From NCBI GenBank assembly GCA_037043455.1, contig JAWPHD010004459.1:62001-126000 (forward strand): 64,000 bases of DNA, written 5' to 3'. Position 1 is the first letter of the stretch; the number at the start of each line of letters is the position of its first letter. This DNA is from Cyrtodaria siliqua (lineage: Eukaryota > Mollusca > Bivalvia > Adapedonta > Hiatellidae). The position numbers and the translations under genes were made by a program. Below are positions 1 to 11,175 of the stretch, piece by piece. A model generated the notes under the pieces. That model saw only the letters and a program-made list of their open reading frames with translations. It did not search any database and was not told the origin of the DNA.

Positions 1-1910
1 GCGTATTTATACTTTATGTAGAAAACAATTTCGCATTTTAAAAGCGTAAATTATAGTGGCTAGAACTTTTCTCCTGTCGATAGTTGGTGCAGGTTTCTCC
101 AGGGATCACACTTTCAACTTGTTTTCGTAATCTATTTGCATTCAAGAAGTATTTCGATGGTGAATATCACTTGAATACCGCCCATCAATTGCTTATGCCC
201 TAAAGTTGAATGTTGATGTTTTAATCTGAGAGATTTATGGTCAATTTTCTCGAGGTAGGGGAGCGAACGAGCTGGGGGGTAGGGCGAACATCAAGGAGGT
301 AGAGCGGACGCCTGTTTAATTCCACAAGCAACATACTTCGGCAATTACGATTCGAACGCAGGCTATGCAGGCTGTTGTTGTTGTTCAATGTTCAGCACCT
401 CCAGCAATCGATCATACTTTACTTTTATTTTGGAATGAAAACCGTTATATCTAGCCAATAAAAGGTAGGTATATATATATAGTATAATGCGTATTTATGT
501 TGTTATGTCAACTGATTATTTTAAGTCACTGTGTGTGTTTGTGGTTGACTGTCGTCCGTGAATGCTACTTTTCCTGTTTGATATTTATATCTACTTTTAG
601 ACTACCTCTCATAAAACCAAGTATGTTACTGATCATTCGCACTAGGGTTTCTTAAGTGCTGTGTGGCGGATATCCTGCGTGGCTGATGTAAAACGTCGCT
701 ACGACAACAAATAAGTAGTTCGATTTTGTTACTAATCCTTTGGGAATATCAAGCCCAATCTTAGTGGCTTTAAAGTAGAATTTTCTTAAGCCCGTGCTAG
801 GATGCGTGAGAGGTGTTGCATTTTAAATGTTTTATCTCTCATGAACAGACTCAATACAGCCAAATCTGCTACTTGTTCTCTTGTTCGTGTGTATTGCTTC
901 CAAAGGTTCCCATTTAACTTGTGTTTATCTACTCTTATCGAAAAGGTACAATGAGCAATATTAAAACATTAAACCTTTGCTTAAAATCACTAGTACGATT
1001 TAATGGGAAGTCATTTTACCTCACCCACTAGCAAACACAATTGTATGCATTTAGTGTAGTCAATATGTTTTACATTATATGTGTAAAATTGTAATAATTA
1101 GTAATTTATAGCATGTCTACGATGATTTTATCATCTTGTGATATGAATTATAGATTATTATCATAGTTTATTGAAAACATCTACTACGCAGAAGAGGAAG
1201 TATAACCCTTCCACAAAATAATTACAATATTAATATTGTTTTAAACTGTCTGGTATATACATATATTTACAAATGACACACACAGACCAAAGGCTTCTAG
1301 ATAAGGAATATGCGAGTTGTTTCACTTTTCATAATATCCATATTTAGGTGTATGCGTTATTCTATACTTCATTTTATTATCGTGCTTAAGTCATTTGAAT
1401 GATATATTACATATAAAACACGAATTAATAGTAAACATTGCACGCACCACATCCAGTTAGATGTCTATTTTAACGCTTAATAATACCAATTTATGTCTTT
1501 ATCACATAACGTCCCTTGATAGCAGTGTCGAACACCCATTTAATATTATATATGTATGATACACGTGTAATACAACCTGGAACGATTTTGATTGGTTGAG
1601 TTAAAGCTGTAGTTCTACGCAAGTTTATTAACTGAACGATTTTATTTACAAATTCACCCAGATCTGAGTCATAAACTTATTATTTGTGACAGCTTATAAA
1701 AATAATGCACGTTTTACAAAACATTGTTGTTGGTTTGTTAAAAAGTTGGCGTAAACTGCTATTTTGTAAAGAGGTAAAACACGAACTCTTTTATACGCAA
1801 CGTTATGTGTGAGACGTGACGTAACGACGTTACATATTTTATGACATTTTGGCGCTAAAGTGTGTCTGACGTCGTGGCGGTTCTATGTCCATCTGAATTA
1901 TTTCAAAAAG
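1..1910. other. Unassigned AT-rich DNA
   Basis: No reading frame of convincing length or composition is seen on either strand. Bases 520-600 resemble a stretch of the dispersed repeat Rep-P (22.03-22.52 kb), sharing a GTTGACTG-CGTCC core followed by GAATGCTACTTTTCC. A G-rich patch at 250-310 repeats GGTAGgGCGaACG-like words. Nothing else is assigned. Confidence 0.5.
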
Positions 1911-2028
1911 GATCTTAAACTCGTTCCCATTCCATATAAGATTTATGAAACTCGTTAGGAATTATTTATGATATAATTCATAACTCGTTTCATAAATCTT
2001 ATATGAAATGAGAACTCGTTTAAGATTC
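1911..2028. repeat. Fold-back palindrome 1
   Basis: Two arms of about 55 bases are near-perfect reverse complements around an AT-rich centre near 1966-1973. Each arm contains TATAAGATTTATGAAAC and copies of ACTCGTT or its complement. Fold-back sequence of this size is typical of small non-autonomous DNA elements (MITEs) or replication-generated palindromes. No target duplication was found, so the mobile origin is inference. Confidence 0.7.
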
Positions 2029-3084
2029 TCTATATCTTAACGATTTTAACACCAATTTGAATTACTCCACCTACATAATATGGAACTATATAATTATGCA
2101 TTTGCACGAACCATTTTTTTGCATTTCACAAAATAAAATAGACGAAAATAAGCTTTAGTGTAATAGCTTCACTCCTGTGCTAACTACTAACCATGGAAAC
2201 TAATTGTTATTGTTTGGGACACTTGTTTCAGCCAAAATAATACCTAAATAAGTATTGTATCAGTGAAACCGACATTTTTCAGAGGTAAATAAAAATTCCT
2301 TACTTTTCAATATTCGATGCAAAACTCGTGAGTGAAAGCTTATTTTGATGTAGCATTTTCAAAGCAAAATTCAACTGCACATTTTTAGTTTTTTTTTTTT
2401 TAATGTCTTAGTTTTATACTGCCCCATCAACAAGGCATTTACATGGGAAAAGCCTCATCAAAAGCTGTAAAATATTTATTTCTCAACCGATTTTCAAAAC
2501 TAAGGTATTTCTATTTACCAGTTCTAACGATATACCATTAATGTACGTGTTATTTAAATTGCTCAGACTATTATAGAAAAACCTTTGGCTGAAAGAAGCG
2601 CCCAGAACAATAGTATTGGTGCAGTTGTTACAAGAGCACCGGAATTAGGAAACGTATCTTAACACAGGTTGTGATGTGTTCTGCATTATATTTCTATTAT
2701 GGTCAGAACCAAGGGTTGGGACTATTAGTAAGCATTTACTCTATGTTTGTGCACGCAGACATATTGCGTGCAGACATATTGCGTGCACAAAAATAGTGCA
2801 AGTTGAATGACAATTACCTAAAAAAGAAAGTTCAAGGCCAATGAAAGGTAGCTGACAATGACAAAGATAAATCCCAGTATTTCACCCACAGAAATGTAAT
2901 CAATATAATTTAACCTATTTTGAGAATCCAAATGCTATAGACACAACATAAACTGATGTTTGGACACAATTACCTCAATTTCATTCAGTCGATGTCCGAT
3001 CCGTCTTATTTATTTAGTTTTACTACGGAGAAAATACACTTGGGTTTCTTGTGTTATATAGAGGATATTTGTTGTTTGGAGTGA
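2029..3084. other. Unassigned DNA with a small nested repeat
   Basis: No gene is seen. At 2746-2791 a 15-base word (GCAGACATATTGCGT) is directly repeated twice, and the pair is enclosed by a perfect 12-base inverted repeat, TTTGTGCACGCA / TGCGTGCACAAA. Such nesting suggests slippage within a hairpin. The rest is anonymous AT-rich sequence. Confidence 0.5.
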
Positions 3085-3205
3085 ATAACATATTTTATTC
3101 CATCGAGAACTTGAAGAAGTGAGAACACTTTATATTTTCACGTATGCGAAGCATGCGTGAAAATATAAAAGTTTTCTCACTTTGACATGATATAAAATAT
3201 GTTAT
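3085..3205. repeat. Fold-back palindrome 2
   Basis: Outer ends are ATAACATATTTTAT and its complement. The central stem pairs TATATTTTCACG with CGTGAAAATATA around the loop at about 3149-3152. Arms are about 55 bases with several mismatches. It looks like a small MITE or cruciform-forming palindrome; no coding capacity. Confidence 0.7.
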
Positions 3206-3659
3206 GCAGGACAAAACAACATATTTTCTTTTTATTTTATGATTTTACAAATATTTTTTAGGGAATCTATGGTAGAACAACAAAATGAAATGAAGCAGCT
3301 GCTGTGAAATAAAACTCTATATTCCACAGTGTGGAATAACACTTTTCAAATACAGTATTTCATTGCATATTATAAAATAAACATTTAAATACAATTATGG
3401 AGTTCTGTCAATGTCGATGAGGCGTTCCAAGAATCTGACGTACGGATATGTTTTATGTTCTATCAGAACAAAAAGGTAGACCAAATAAGCAAAACAACAT
3501 TGTAATCTAAGATTTATGCAAAGCTAAATTCACATCGTCGTAAAATTGTTGATCGATGATCTGGTCTCGTTCGTAGTACATTTTTAAAGAAACTAACCCG
3601 CCAAATAAAGGCAAACTTACACTATAAAATCGAGTATCAAAACTCATACAGGTGTTCAG

Positions 3660-4665
3660 GTCATATAAGAGATGCAGATAAACTTTGGCAACGGTTTTCC
3701 ATTCATAGTTGGATCTATGCATTTACGAAAAGAGCAGTGATTCTATATTTATAGTCTGATAGAACAAATCGTAAACGTCATTGTTGATACGGTAGACTGG
3801 TATCAGCCTATACATTATAAAACAAAATGTAAACTATAATTTATTGCCATCTGAAAATAATACTCCAAATAAAAAGTACTTTTTCATTTTAAGTTATTTT
3901 CTCCTTTTGGCCGAATCTTAATGTTCTGATAAGATCATGACAGTTATAAATGGAGATATTTTGCATGTTTCAGTGCATGGGAAAGCATTTTACTAATATT
4001 TAAAATAGAAATTGTTTAAAACATTAAGGACTGATGCCATTCTTTAGGTGCGGCTACATATAGTTTACAGGGGCATACTAACTCTGGAAAGTGGGGATGA
4101 ACATCTATATGTTTACTTAGCACAAATCAGCATCGTCAGGTTACATGCACACAAACGCAAAACAGTTGATACAATATAACTAATTTAACTTTGAAAAGAT
4201 AAACAAACATTTAAACTAACTGATAATTCCATAGAAACTTCAATATATAACATGATTATTTTCTAAAATAGTCAGACTCATGCCATAATCACATCCTCGT
4301 AGAGTGGTTGATCATTCTGTCACAGAATAAAATATCATAAACGTTTTTTTCAAATAAACGAAACTACTACATTAGCTTTTCATGAATAAATAGACCTTAA
4401 GCTCTCAATGTTAATATAATTTGTAGCCAATATATAATTCAATATATACGGTGACCATTTATAAACATCTAAAAGTATTACATGTTTCATAGAAAAAAAT
4501 ATTAAGCACATTCTTTTTTCAGATAAACCAAACACAACATCGGGTTCGAATCTCACTGGGAGCTCGACTTGTCAAGTGAGAACGTGTCGATTCTTGTGAT
4601 GGTGGGAGGTATACAGTACTGGTTTTTCTCAGCAAAAATTCCTCCTCCACATTTTTCTAATATGA
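3660..4665 (+). repeat. R1 tandem unit, copy A (internally deleted)
   Basis: This copy starts at GAGATGCAGATAAA, which recurs near 4675, 11702 and 15042. It runs through landmarks shared with other copies: AAACATTAAGGACTGAT (4018), AATAAACGAAACTACT (about 4355) and a SINE-like block around GGGTTCGAATC (4541). It then jumps to the unit's 3' boundary, so about 1 kb present in copies C and D is missing. Bases 3507-3660 upstream are not shared by the other copies. No coding sequence is visible. Confidence 0.8.
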
Positions 4666-4940
4666 TATACATTAGAGATGCAGATAAACGTCGGCAACGG
4701 TTTTCAATTCATAGTTGAATCTATTCATGAACGCATATTCGGAAAGAGCCAGCGATTCCATCTATAGAGTCTGATAGAAGAAGTCGTAAACTTAGTCTGG
4801 GTACGGTAGACTTGTATCAGTGTCTAAATTATATAAAAAAAATAGTAAATAAGTTATTTTTATGTAAAAATAATACTCTGAATAAAAAGTTATTTTTCAT
4901 TTTAAGTTCTTTTTCTCTTCATGTCCGAATCATATTGTCC
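4666..4940 (+). repeat. R1 tandem unit, copy B (cut by LINE-A)
   Basis: The first about 265 bases of the unit follow copy A directly, head to tail. The copy breaks at ATATTGTCC, where the ATTC-repeat tail of the minus-strand LINE-A begins. Copy C resumes on the far side of LINE-A with an earlier part of the unit, and the overlapping about 120 bases are clearly diverged. They are therefore two different R1 copies, not a target-site duplication. Confidence 0.75.
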
Positions 4941-5180
4941 AATGAATGAATGAATGGATTGTGTTTTACGGCACGTCGACACATAAATAGGTCATATTGT
5001 GGGCAAAAACCGATGAAGCATGAAGGAATGAAGTAGTAATTAAAAAATAATGTAAACGTATAAAGGTAAAACTGTCTACAAATAAGGCATGATATGGTAG
5101 CAATATAAACTATGTATATATGTAAATCAACAAATGCCCACCAACGCGCTTGTAAACAAGATAATATATATAGGAAAATA
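4941..5180 (-). other. LINE-A 3' UTR and ATTC-repeat tail
   Basis: After the ORF2 stop (complement of 5181-5183) about 220 bases of non-coding sequence lead to about four ATTC units read on the minus strand. Short microsatellite tails in place of poly(A) are known for several I, CR1 and RTE-type elements and help the reverse transcriptase recognise its template. The tail defines the 3' boundary against R1 copy B. Confidence 0.7.
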
Positions 5181-5850
5181 TTATATTGATTTATAAAGTC
5201 TGATTTCTTTAAGGAAATCTAAAACAAGACTAAAATCTATAGTATCAAATAACTCTGTCAAAGTATTAACTGTGTAGTATCTTTGTCGCATAGGATCAAA
5301 GTCTACATATTCCAACAAGATATGTTTGACCGTTAACGGTGCAAAACAGGGTATACATTCTGGCAACTGCTCACCTTGTAATAAATATGAATGAGTACAG
5401 CGTGTATGCCCTATCCTGACCCTGGCTAGGACAACTTCCTCTCGACGAATGGGTCTACTAGAAGGACGCCATTCTCCGAGTAACGGTTTAATGGAATGTA
5501 GTTTATTGTTCACCGACAAGTCCCAAGCGGCTTGCCAAGAGTTACGAATATATGTGTTGACACAACTTTTAAAATCAGTATAAGGTAATTTGGTATTAGA
5601 TATATGTAAACCTAATGCTGCCTTAACATCACTATCAGCTCTATCATTACCACGTATTCCAACATGGCTTGGAAGCCAGCAGAAAATAATAACATTATCA
5701 ACTATAAGAGAATTGTACTTTTCTAAAAGTTGAAGCACGACTGGATTATCATGTTTCATATTACCCAGTGCTTGAAGAGATGAAAGGGAATCAGAAAAGA
5801 TTACGAAATGGTCATCATCAGATTCCTGAATAAAACTTAAGGCAAGTTTA
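5181..5850 (-). pseudogene. LINE-A ORF2 fragment: RNase H second half and C-terminal domain
   Basis: The frame contains the RNase H C-terminal signature WLPSHVGIRGNDRAD (about 5635-5678), carrying the last acidic residue. It is followed by a C-terminal region with RVRIGHTRCTHSYLL, then CIPC and KHILLE, a cysteine/histidine pattern usual at the end of I/Jockey ORF2. The third RNase H acidic block (FSDSLSSLQAL, about 5785-5820) lies in the same frame just upstream. A frameshift near 5850 separates it from the first half of the domain. RNase H is thought to remove RNA from the RNA-DNA hybrid during element copying. Non-functional because of the breaks. Confidence 0.88.
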
Positions 5851-6874
5851 ATTCAATTGCCTTAAGTTCAGCTGAGAAGATAGAGGCCTTGTCAGGCAGG
5901 CGGCTCTTTATGCTATGTTTGTGAACAACAGCTTCTGCAGCGACCTTGTCTCCATCTTTAGAACCATCTGTGTATATATGTTGAAAGTTACTGTATTTCG
6001 ATTTAATTTCATTAAATTTGCTTTGAAAGATAGTAGGATCTGTAATGGATTTGTTATTATTACAAAGATCAAAAATAATTGTTTGTGTTTCCAAAGTCCG
6101 TGGTGGAATTTGTGGTACTTTGTACTTGGCAATCAAATTTAGTTCGATTTCAGTGACTCTTAATTTTGGTTTAATACGAAGACCAAATGGCCGAATAGCC
6201 TTCGGTTTTCGATCAAAAAGAGATTCATAATTAGGATTAAAAACAGTATCGAAAGTTGGATTTGAAGGGTTAGATTGTAATTTAATGGTATACTGAAGGG
6301 CTAATTTGTCCCTTCTATGAGACAATGATGGTTCATTAACTTTAACATATACACTTTCGGCTGGTGATGTACGAAAGGCAAGTCGTAATCCTTGATTATG
6401 TATAGGATCGAGCATCTGCAAGTATGACTTGCGAGTCGATACATATACTATTGAGCCGTAGTCCAGCTTGGATCTGATAAGAGATCTGTAAAGTCGCAAG
6501 AGGACTTTTCGATCTGATCCCCAATTAGTGTTTGCAACAACTTTAAGTAAGTTAAGAGCTTTAAGGCATTTGGCCTTTAAGTATTTAAGGTGTGGTATAA
6601 ACGTTAATTTATGGTCAAAAATAAGACCTAGGAATTTTGTATCATCCACTACTAGTAAAGGTGAACCGCCCAGTGTTAGGTGAGGGTCTTCGTGATGTTT
6701 GCGTAGTTGACAAAAGTGCATACAATTGGTTTTAGATTTAGAAAATTTAAAACCATTTTCATCAGACCAGGTCTGAAGTTTATTAAGACATTGTTGTAAT
6801 TGTCTCTCAATAGTATTCATGTTTTTTGCACGATAACATGTAACAAAGTCGCCAACATATTGAGAACAATCCAC
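5837..6874 (-). pseudogene. LINE-A ORF2 fragment: reverse transcriptase palm/thumb and RNase H first half
   Basis: A 345-codon open stretch begins just before the catalytic box, which reads YVGDF (about 6845-6859) where active enzymes have YxDD or F/YVDDF; one catalytic aspartate is replaced by glycine. It continues through the W..ENGF.FS..KT..MHF and thumb regions usual for I-type elements and ends in RNase H with HIYTDGSK (near 5971) and AELKAI, the first two acidic blocks. The upstream polymerase half is out of frame. The long open frame within an otherwise broken ORF2 suggests decay is not ancient. Confidence 0.9.
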
Positions 6875-8077
6875 ACCTGGATTGATGCATTTGACTATAC
6901 AAAAGCGTTACAGAGAGTATGATGCCCTGTGGAACACCCATCGTCTGCTCATGAATATCAGAGAGGGTTGAACCCATTCGGACACGAAACTGTCTATCAT
7001 CTAAAAATTTCTCTATAAAAATGGGTAATCGGCCTCTTAGACCAAGGTCATGAAGATCATTCATAATACCGTACTTCCATGCAGTAGCATAAGCTTTCTC
7101 CAAGTCAAAAAATACAGCGACTAGATGTTCTTTTTTATGAAAGCTTCCCTAATAAACGATTCAAATCGAATGAGATTGTCTGTTGTGCCTCGTTGGCGCC
7201 GGAATCTACTTTGATACTTTGTTATCAGTTTGTTGGACTCCAGGTACCAAACGAGTCTCTCATTAATCATTTATTCCATGGTTTTACATATACAACTCGT
7301 TAAAGCGATTGGGCGATAATTTATTGGGTCCGTATGATCATTTCCAAGTGTGAGGACTGGAATAACGATTGCTTCCCGCCAAGAATCGGGGAAGTTTCCC
7401 GTCACCCAAACTTTATTAAATATATCAAGAAGGGTTAAGTGACAGGATTCAGGTAAATGTTTTAATAATTGATAATGGATATCATCAGGATCAGCTGATG
7501 TATCATGAGACTTGTTAACGGACTCTCGAAGTTCTTTGAGAGTGAATAGTGTATTTCTCCAAGTTTTTCGACTTGAAGTTCAGCTTCTTCAGTTCTTTTA
7601 GTTTCTTATTTTTCAGAAAATTTGGTTGACAATTTTCAGAAGAAGAATTTTTGAAAAAGTTTCTGCCAAAGTGTTTGTAATATCTTTGACAAATGTTATA
7701 TCTCCATTATCTATTTTAAGATGATATACAGAACTAGAATTACCTTTACCACTTTTTTTCCGGACCATGTCCTATGTCTTCTTAAGAGATGAGCGAGAAT
7801 TCAGCCTAGAGACGTAAGATATCCAGGATTTCCCCTTGCTATTCTTAATAGTACGACGGGCTTTCGCACGGAAAACTGTAAAGTTATCTAAATTTGTTTG
7901 AGTTGGCCGCAAGTTAAAATTATTTAATGCAGCTTTACGATCGCTGACTGCCTTTTTGCAGTCATCGTCGTACCATGGTTTATGTGGGCGTTTTGGATTT
8001 GCCGAGGTTTTTGGAATAGTTTGATCAGCTCTATCATGAAGAGTTTTGGTAAAAAGAGTAGTTGCGTCTTCGACATC
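6875..8077 (-). pseudogene. LINE-A ORF2 fragment: linker and reverse transcriptase fingers/palm
   Basis: Read in shifting frames, this part shows a linker (HKPWYDDDCKKAV, about 7930-7975). It then has reverse transcriptase blocks: YRPIALTSCICKTME followed by an in-frame stop near 7265, a FRRQRGTTDNL block near 7190, motif A FFDLEKAY ending at 7089, and motif B GVPQGIILS near 6925-6950. The fragment 6807-7103 holds motifs A end and B. Several stops and frameshifts lie at about 6890, 7135, 7265 and 7560-7620. The order and wording match I/Nimb reverse transcriptases. Confidence 0.85.
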
Positions 8078-8722
8078 CTAGAAAACGGAAGGCATTAATT
8101 GTTCCTCGCAAAGGGATTGAAACGTAGTCCAATCAGCCTTGCGAAGTTTCCATCGTTGCGTTTTTTCGAGAAGTGGGGGGCCGATATTTTCAAGAAATAT
8201 AGGGAAGTGGTCACTTCCACATAGGTCATCTCCAACACTCCACGAAAAATCCATCAAAAGCGTTGAATCGCATATTGTAAAATCAATGGAAGAATGTGGG
8301 CCTGTAGCAGGATGTAAATAAGTATGTGACTTATTATCATTAAAAAGACACAAATTGATTTTGGCTAAGAAATCCTCAATTTTCTTGCCTTTATCCTTTA
8401 TATCTTTACAACCCCATATGTAGTTGTGTGCATTAAAATCACCCAAGAGTATAAAAGGTGATGGCAATTGTGCAACTAGGTGATTTAGATATTTAGGGTC
8501 TAGTGAAGCACTAGGTGGTAAATATAAGGAACATATTGTTATAACTCTGTGCATCGTAACACTGACTGCAATAGCTTGCAAATTTGTTTTCAACGCAACA
8601 GGTCTGCGAGGAATGTTTTGATTAACGATTATCGAAACTCCACCAGTCGCCTTGTCCGCGGTATCACAAATATGATTGTATAGTGAGTATTGTTTAAAAA
8701 ATACCATATCACTTGTCTTCAA
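8078..8722 (-). pseudogene. LINE-A ORF2 fragment: endonuclease domain
   Basis: A 214-codon open stretch with the apurinic/apyrimidinic-type endonuclease fold of non-LTR elements: GGVSIIVN, CSLYLPP, LLGDFNAHNYIWG (aspartate/asparagine site), SSIDFTICD and GSDHFPIF (terminal SDH motif). This domain nicks the target DNA to prime reverse transcription. The N-terminal part, including the ETF motif and the IIQWNCQG start, is displaced by two frameshifts (about 8730 and 8786). It ends at a stop near 8078, after which the linker continues. Confidence 0.92.
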
Positions 8723-8837
8723 GAATGTTTCTTAAGACAAAAGGCAATAGGGTTGTGTTCATTTAAAATTAAGCTGATTGCATCATAATTTGGTTTCCTT
8801 GACAATTCCATTGAATGATCTTATTAGTTTTTCCCAT
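8723..8837 (-). pseudogene. LINE-A ORF2 start
   Basis: The ORF2 start codon is placed at 8837-8835 (minus). The next codons read KTNKIIQWNCQG, the usual opening of I-type endonucleases, so this start is well supported. The frame breaks after about 22 codons near 8786 and again near 8730. The ATG overlaps the ORF1 stop by one base as TAATG. Confidence 0.85.
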
Positions 8838-9100
8838 TATTTAACGCTAAGGAGATTTTTAATTTTATGTATGGCCTTAGATTTAGGAGAGGTCTTAGGA
8901 GACTCAAGCAGTGACATCTCCACTGATGAATCCTCCTCCCTGGAAGAAGTCAGCTGTAGTGGCACCTCGACTAACTTTTCATGAGAGGATGGAAGTGGCA
9001 GTGCAGCTGCTGGCTCTGAAATGTCCATGAGCTGTCCGAATTTGTTATGCAGCTCAATAGGGCCGTTAGACACCTTTGGCTGCTCCTTAGATACGATCAT
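8837..9100 (-). pseudogene. LINE-A ORF1 C-terminal end
   Basis: This is an open stretch of 87 codons, ending TAA at 8839-8837, directly upstream of ORF2. The sequence is acidic and serine-rich, then basic (SPKSKAIHKIKN). It has no zinc knuckle in what remains. ORF1 of I-type elements encodes a nucleic-acid-binding protein that packages element RNA; the knuckles would lie upstream and are lost with the 5' end. Identity rests on position and on the TAATG link, not on a recognised domain. Confidence 0.65.
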
Positions 9101-9599
9101 ATATGGTATACGTAGAGAAATTGTATCTGTGTCTAAATTATATAAAGAAATAAATTATAATTTATTGTCGTCTAAAAATAATACTCTGAATAAAATGTCC
9201 TTTTTCAGTTGAAAATCTTTTCTCGTCATGGCCGAATCTTAATGTTCAGATAAGATCATAACAGTTATAAGTAGAGATATTTTGCCTCTTACAGTGCATG
9301 GGAAAGCATTTTCTAATAGTTAAAATAGAAATTGTTTAAAACATTAAGGACTGATCTCAGTCTACACAGATGCGGCTACGTCGGATGTCAGTCGAGCTAA
9401 ATAGAGTTCACAGGATCGTACTAAATCAGGAAAGTGAAGATGAAAATTGAAAATCTGTATGTTTAGTTACTTTACTTTCTTTAGTTCAAATCATCATCGT
9501 TAAGTTGTATTCACGCAAGTCAGCTGATACAGTATAACTGTTATTTTAACTTTGGAAAATAAACAAACATTTAAAATGATATTTCCATAGAAACTTAAC

Positions 9600-9859
9600 T
9601 ATACTCAGTTACAAAAGAAACTGGACACTTTGAAAAGTTTACTTAACACCCTATCCTCTTTATCAAGCGACAATTCCTTAATGATTCGACCTATTGAAAA
9701 ACAAATGACAACATGATATTGGCAATGGAATGATAAAAACTTTGGTACCAAACATGGCATATTCATTTTGGAATTTGTCAATTTAATTAAAAATAAAATA
9801 CGTTATACAATTAAATCTAAGCAAAACTCAGTGTCCACTTTCTTTTGCAACTGAGTATA
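9600..9859. mobile_element. MITE M1 (TA target), 260 bases
   Basis: Terminal inverted repeats of about 30 bases start TATACTCAGTT and include CAAAAGAAA and TGGACACT at both ends with two mismatches. R1 copy A shows the uninterrupted site (CTTCAATATATAACATG), so insertion at TA with TA duplication is directly visible. TA targets are characteristic of the Tc1/mariner superfamily. The interior has no transposase, so it is non-autonomous. Precise superfamily assignment is inference. Confidence 0.85.
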
Positions 9860-10154
9860 TATAACATGATTATTTTTTAAAGTAGACCGACTGGTACGTA
9901 ATCATATTCTCCTGTATTGATCAATCTGTCATAGAATCAAATATCAAAACCTTTCTTTCAAATAAACGAAACTGCTTCATTAGGGTTTCATGAATAAATA
10001 GACATTGTGTGACTTTAGGCCCTCAATGCAAATATCATATGTAACCAATATATAATTCAATGTATACGGTAATCATTTTAAACACCTAAAATTATTAAAT
10101 GTTTCATAGGAAAAACATTAAGAACAACCTTTCTTCAGATAAATCAGACACAAC

Positions 10155-10390
10155 TGCGGGTTCGAATCCTACTGGGAGCTCGACTTGTCAAGTGAGAACG
10201 TGTCGATTCCTACGGATGGCGGGAGTGACTCTACCACAAAATAAGCGACCGTAATATACGGCCTAGCCTGTGCTAAAAATGAAGTAAAACAACGTTCAAA
10301 CGGATTCCTATGAACCCCGTGCTCTCTCCCTGGGGGTTCTCTTAATAACCTATAATGTGTTGTTGTGTATCTACTAAACAACACTTCAGA
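10155..10390 (+). repeat. SINE-derived block inside R1 copy C
   Basis: The first part matches the post-tRNA body of SINE-1 (GGGTTCGAATCC, GGGAGCTCGACTTG, ACGGATGGCGGGAG; compare 36837-36905). The second matches the 3' half of SINE-2 (GGATTCCTATG, AATAACCTATA, TAAACAACA; compare 45550-45632). The same composite occurs in copy D at 12550-12810, and the first part in copy A at 4540-4640. It is therefore an old part of the R1 unit, not a recent SINE insertion. Confidence 0.7.
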
Positions 10391-10752
10391 TACTCCAGTT
10401 TAGTTTACTAGTATCTTATCTTTGTCAATGATAGTGGTAAACGAGTTATGCTAAATACAATCTAAAATAGTTTAAGCCATTGTAATACGCATTTTACACC
10501 TAATACGCCTATTACACCAATATGGACCATTTCTGTTAATCGTGTTCATTCTCTAAAATACGATATTAAATCTACTCTTACTACTTAATGGAGACGAACA
10601 TTTTCACACAACGAGAGTGCACCGATTAACAACTGCGCTAATAAATCTGTTTATGCACAATGTCCAATCGTTGCGTCTAAAACATACTTTGAGTACTTCC
10701 ATCTGTTAAACACTGACCTTAAACACACAATTTGAATGTGTAATATATAATA

Positions 10753-11175
10753 TATACTCTGTAAAAAAGTTTTGGACCATGGCAGTGTTCGAACCCGTAC
10801 AATGATCGCTCAACCATGACATTCGACCATAACCTTTATTATCTCAGTTGATAATTCACAATAGATCAACAATCAACAATAATTATCATTTACAATGAAT
10901 GTTTGTGAAAAAAAAATAAATCGTTTTATTGGTTACTCGAATGTGTCCGTAACTGTTACTTTGTATGGATCTTGCAACATTTTTTATAAACCCTTTGTGT
11001 GTTTGCGATATTTTTTTTAAAATCAAATCTTGTTTGGAATTTAATGATTCTGGTACCAAATTAACCGGGTAGGGTAGAACTTGGTTACTAAAAAAAGATA
11101 CTTAAATTCTGTTGACTAGTTTTATTTGTATATGACTTTATATACCCTGGTCCAAAACTTTTTTTGCCGAGTATA
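10753..11175. mobile_element. MITE M2, copy 1
   Basis: Imperfect terminal inverted repeats of about 28 bases (TATACTCtGTAAAAAAG, TTTTGGACCA) bound 423 bases of non-coding DNA. A second copy at 32009-32420 shares ends and interior. The site is empty in R1 copy D (near 14080) and in the 21.7 kb fragment. TATA at both borders fits a TA target, as in Tc1/mariner-like MITEs. No transposase is present. Confidence 0.85.

Larger units (their letters stand above)
4941..9112 (-). mobile_element. LINE-A: I/Nimb-type non-LTR retrotransposon, 5'-truncated, decayed
   Basis: On the minus strand the order is: end of ORF1, apurinic-type endonuclease, reverse transcriptase, RNase H, a cysteine/histidine C-terminus, a short 3' UTR, and a tail of repeated ATTC units (4941-4957). 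The RNase H domain in ORF2 and the FFDLEKAY and GVPQG reverse transcriptase boxes place it in the I/Jockey group, most like Nimb/I elements. It is 5'-truncated within ORF1 near 9112 and has at least five frameshifts or stops. Such elements copy themselves by target-primed reverse transcription; this copy cannot encode intact ORF2. It sits inside the R1 array. Confidence 0.9.

Noticed and set aside
3507..3722. Minus-strand 71-codon frame
   Set aside because: It runs across the start of R1 copy A and is not preserved in the other copies.
4808..9243. Very long (about 120-base) target-site duplication around LINE-A
   Set aside because: The two flanks differ too much (roughly one base in four) and match different R1 copies, so they are paralogous repeats.
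10169..10384. Minus-strand frame with a protein-like look
   Set aside because: It is the reverse of the SINE-derived block in R1; copy D has stops and indels at the same place.
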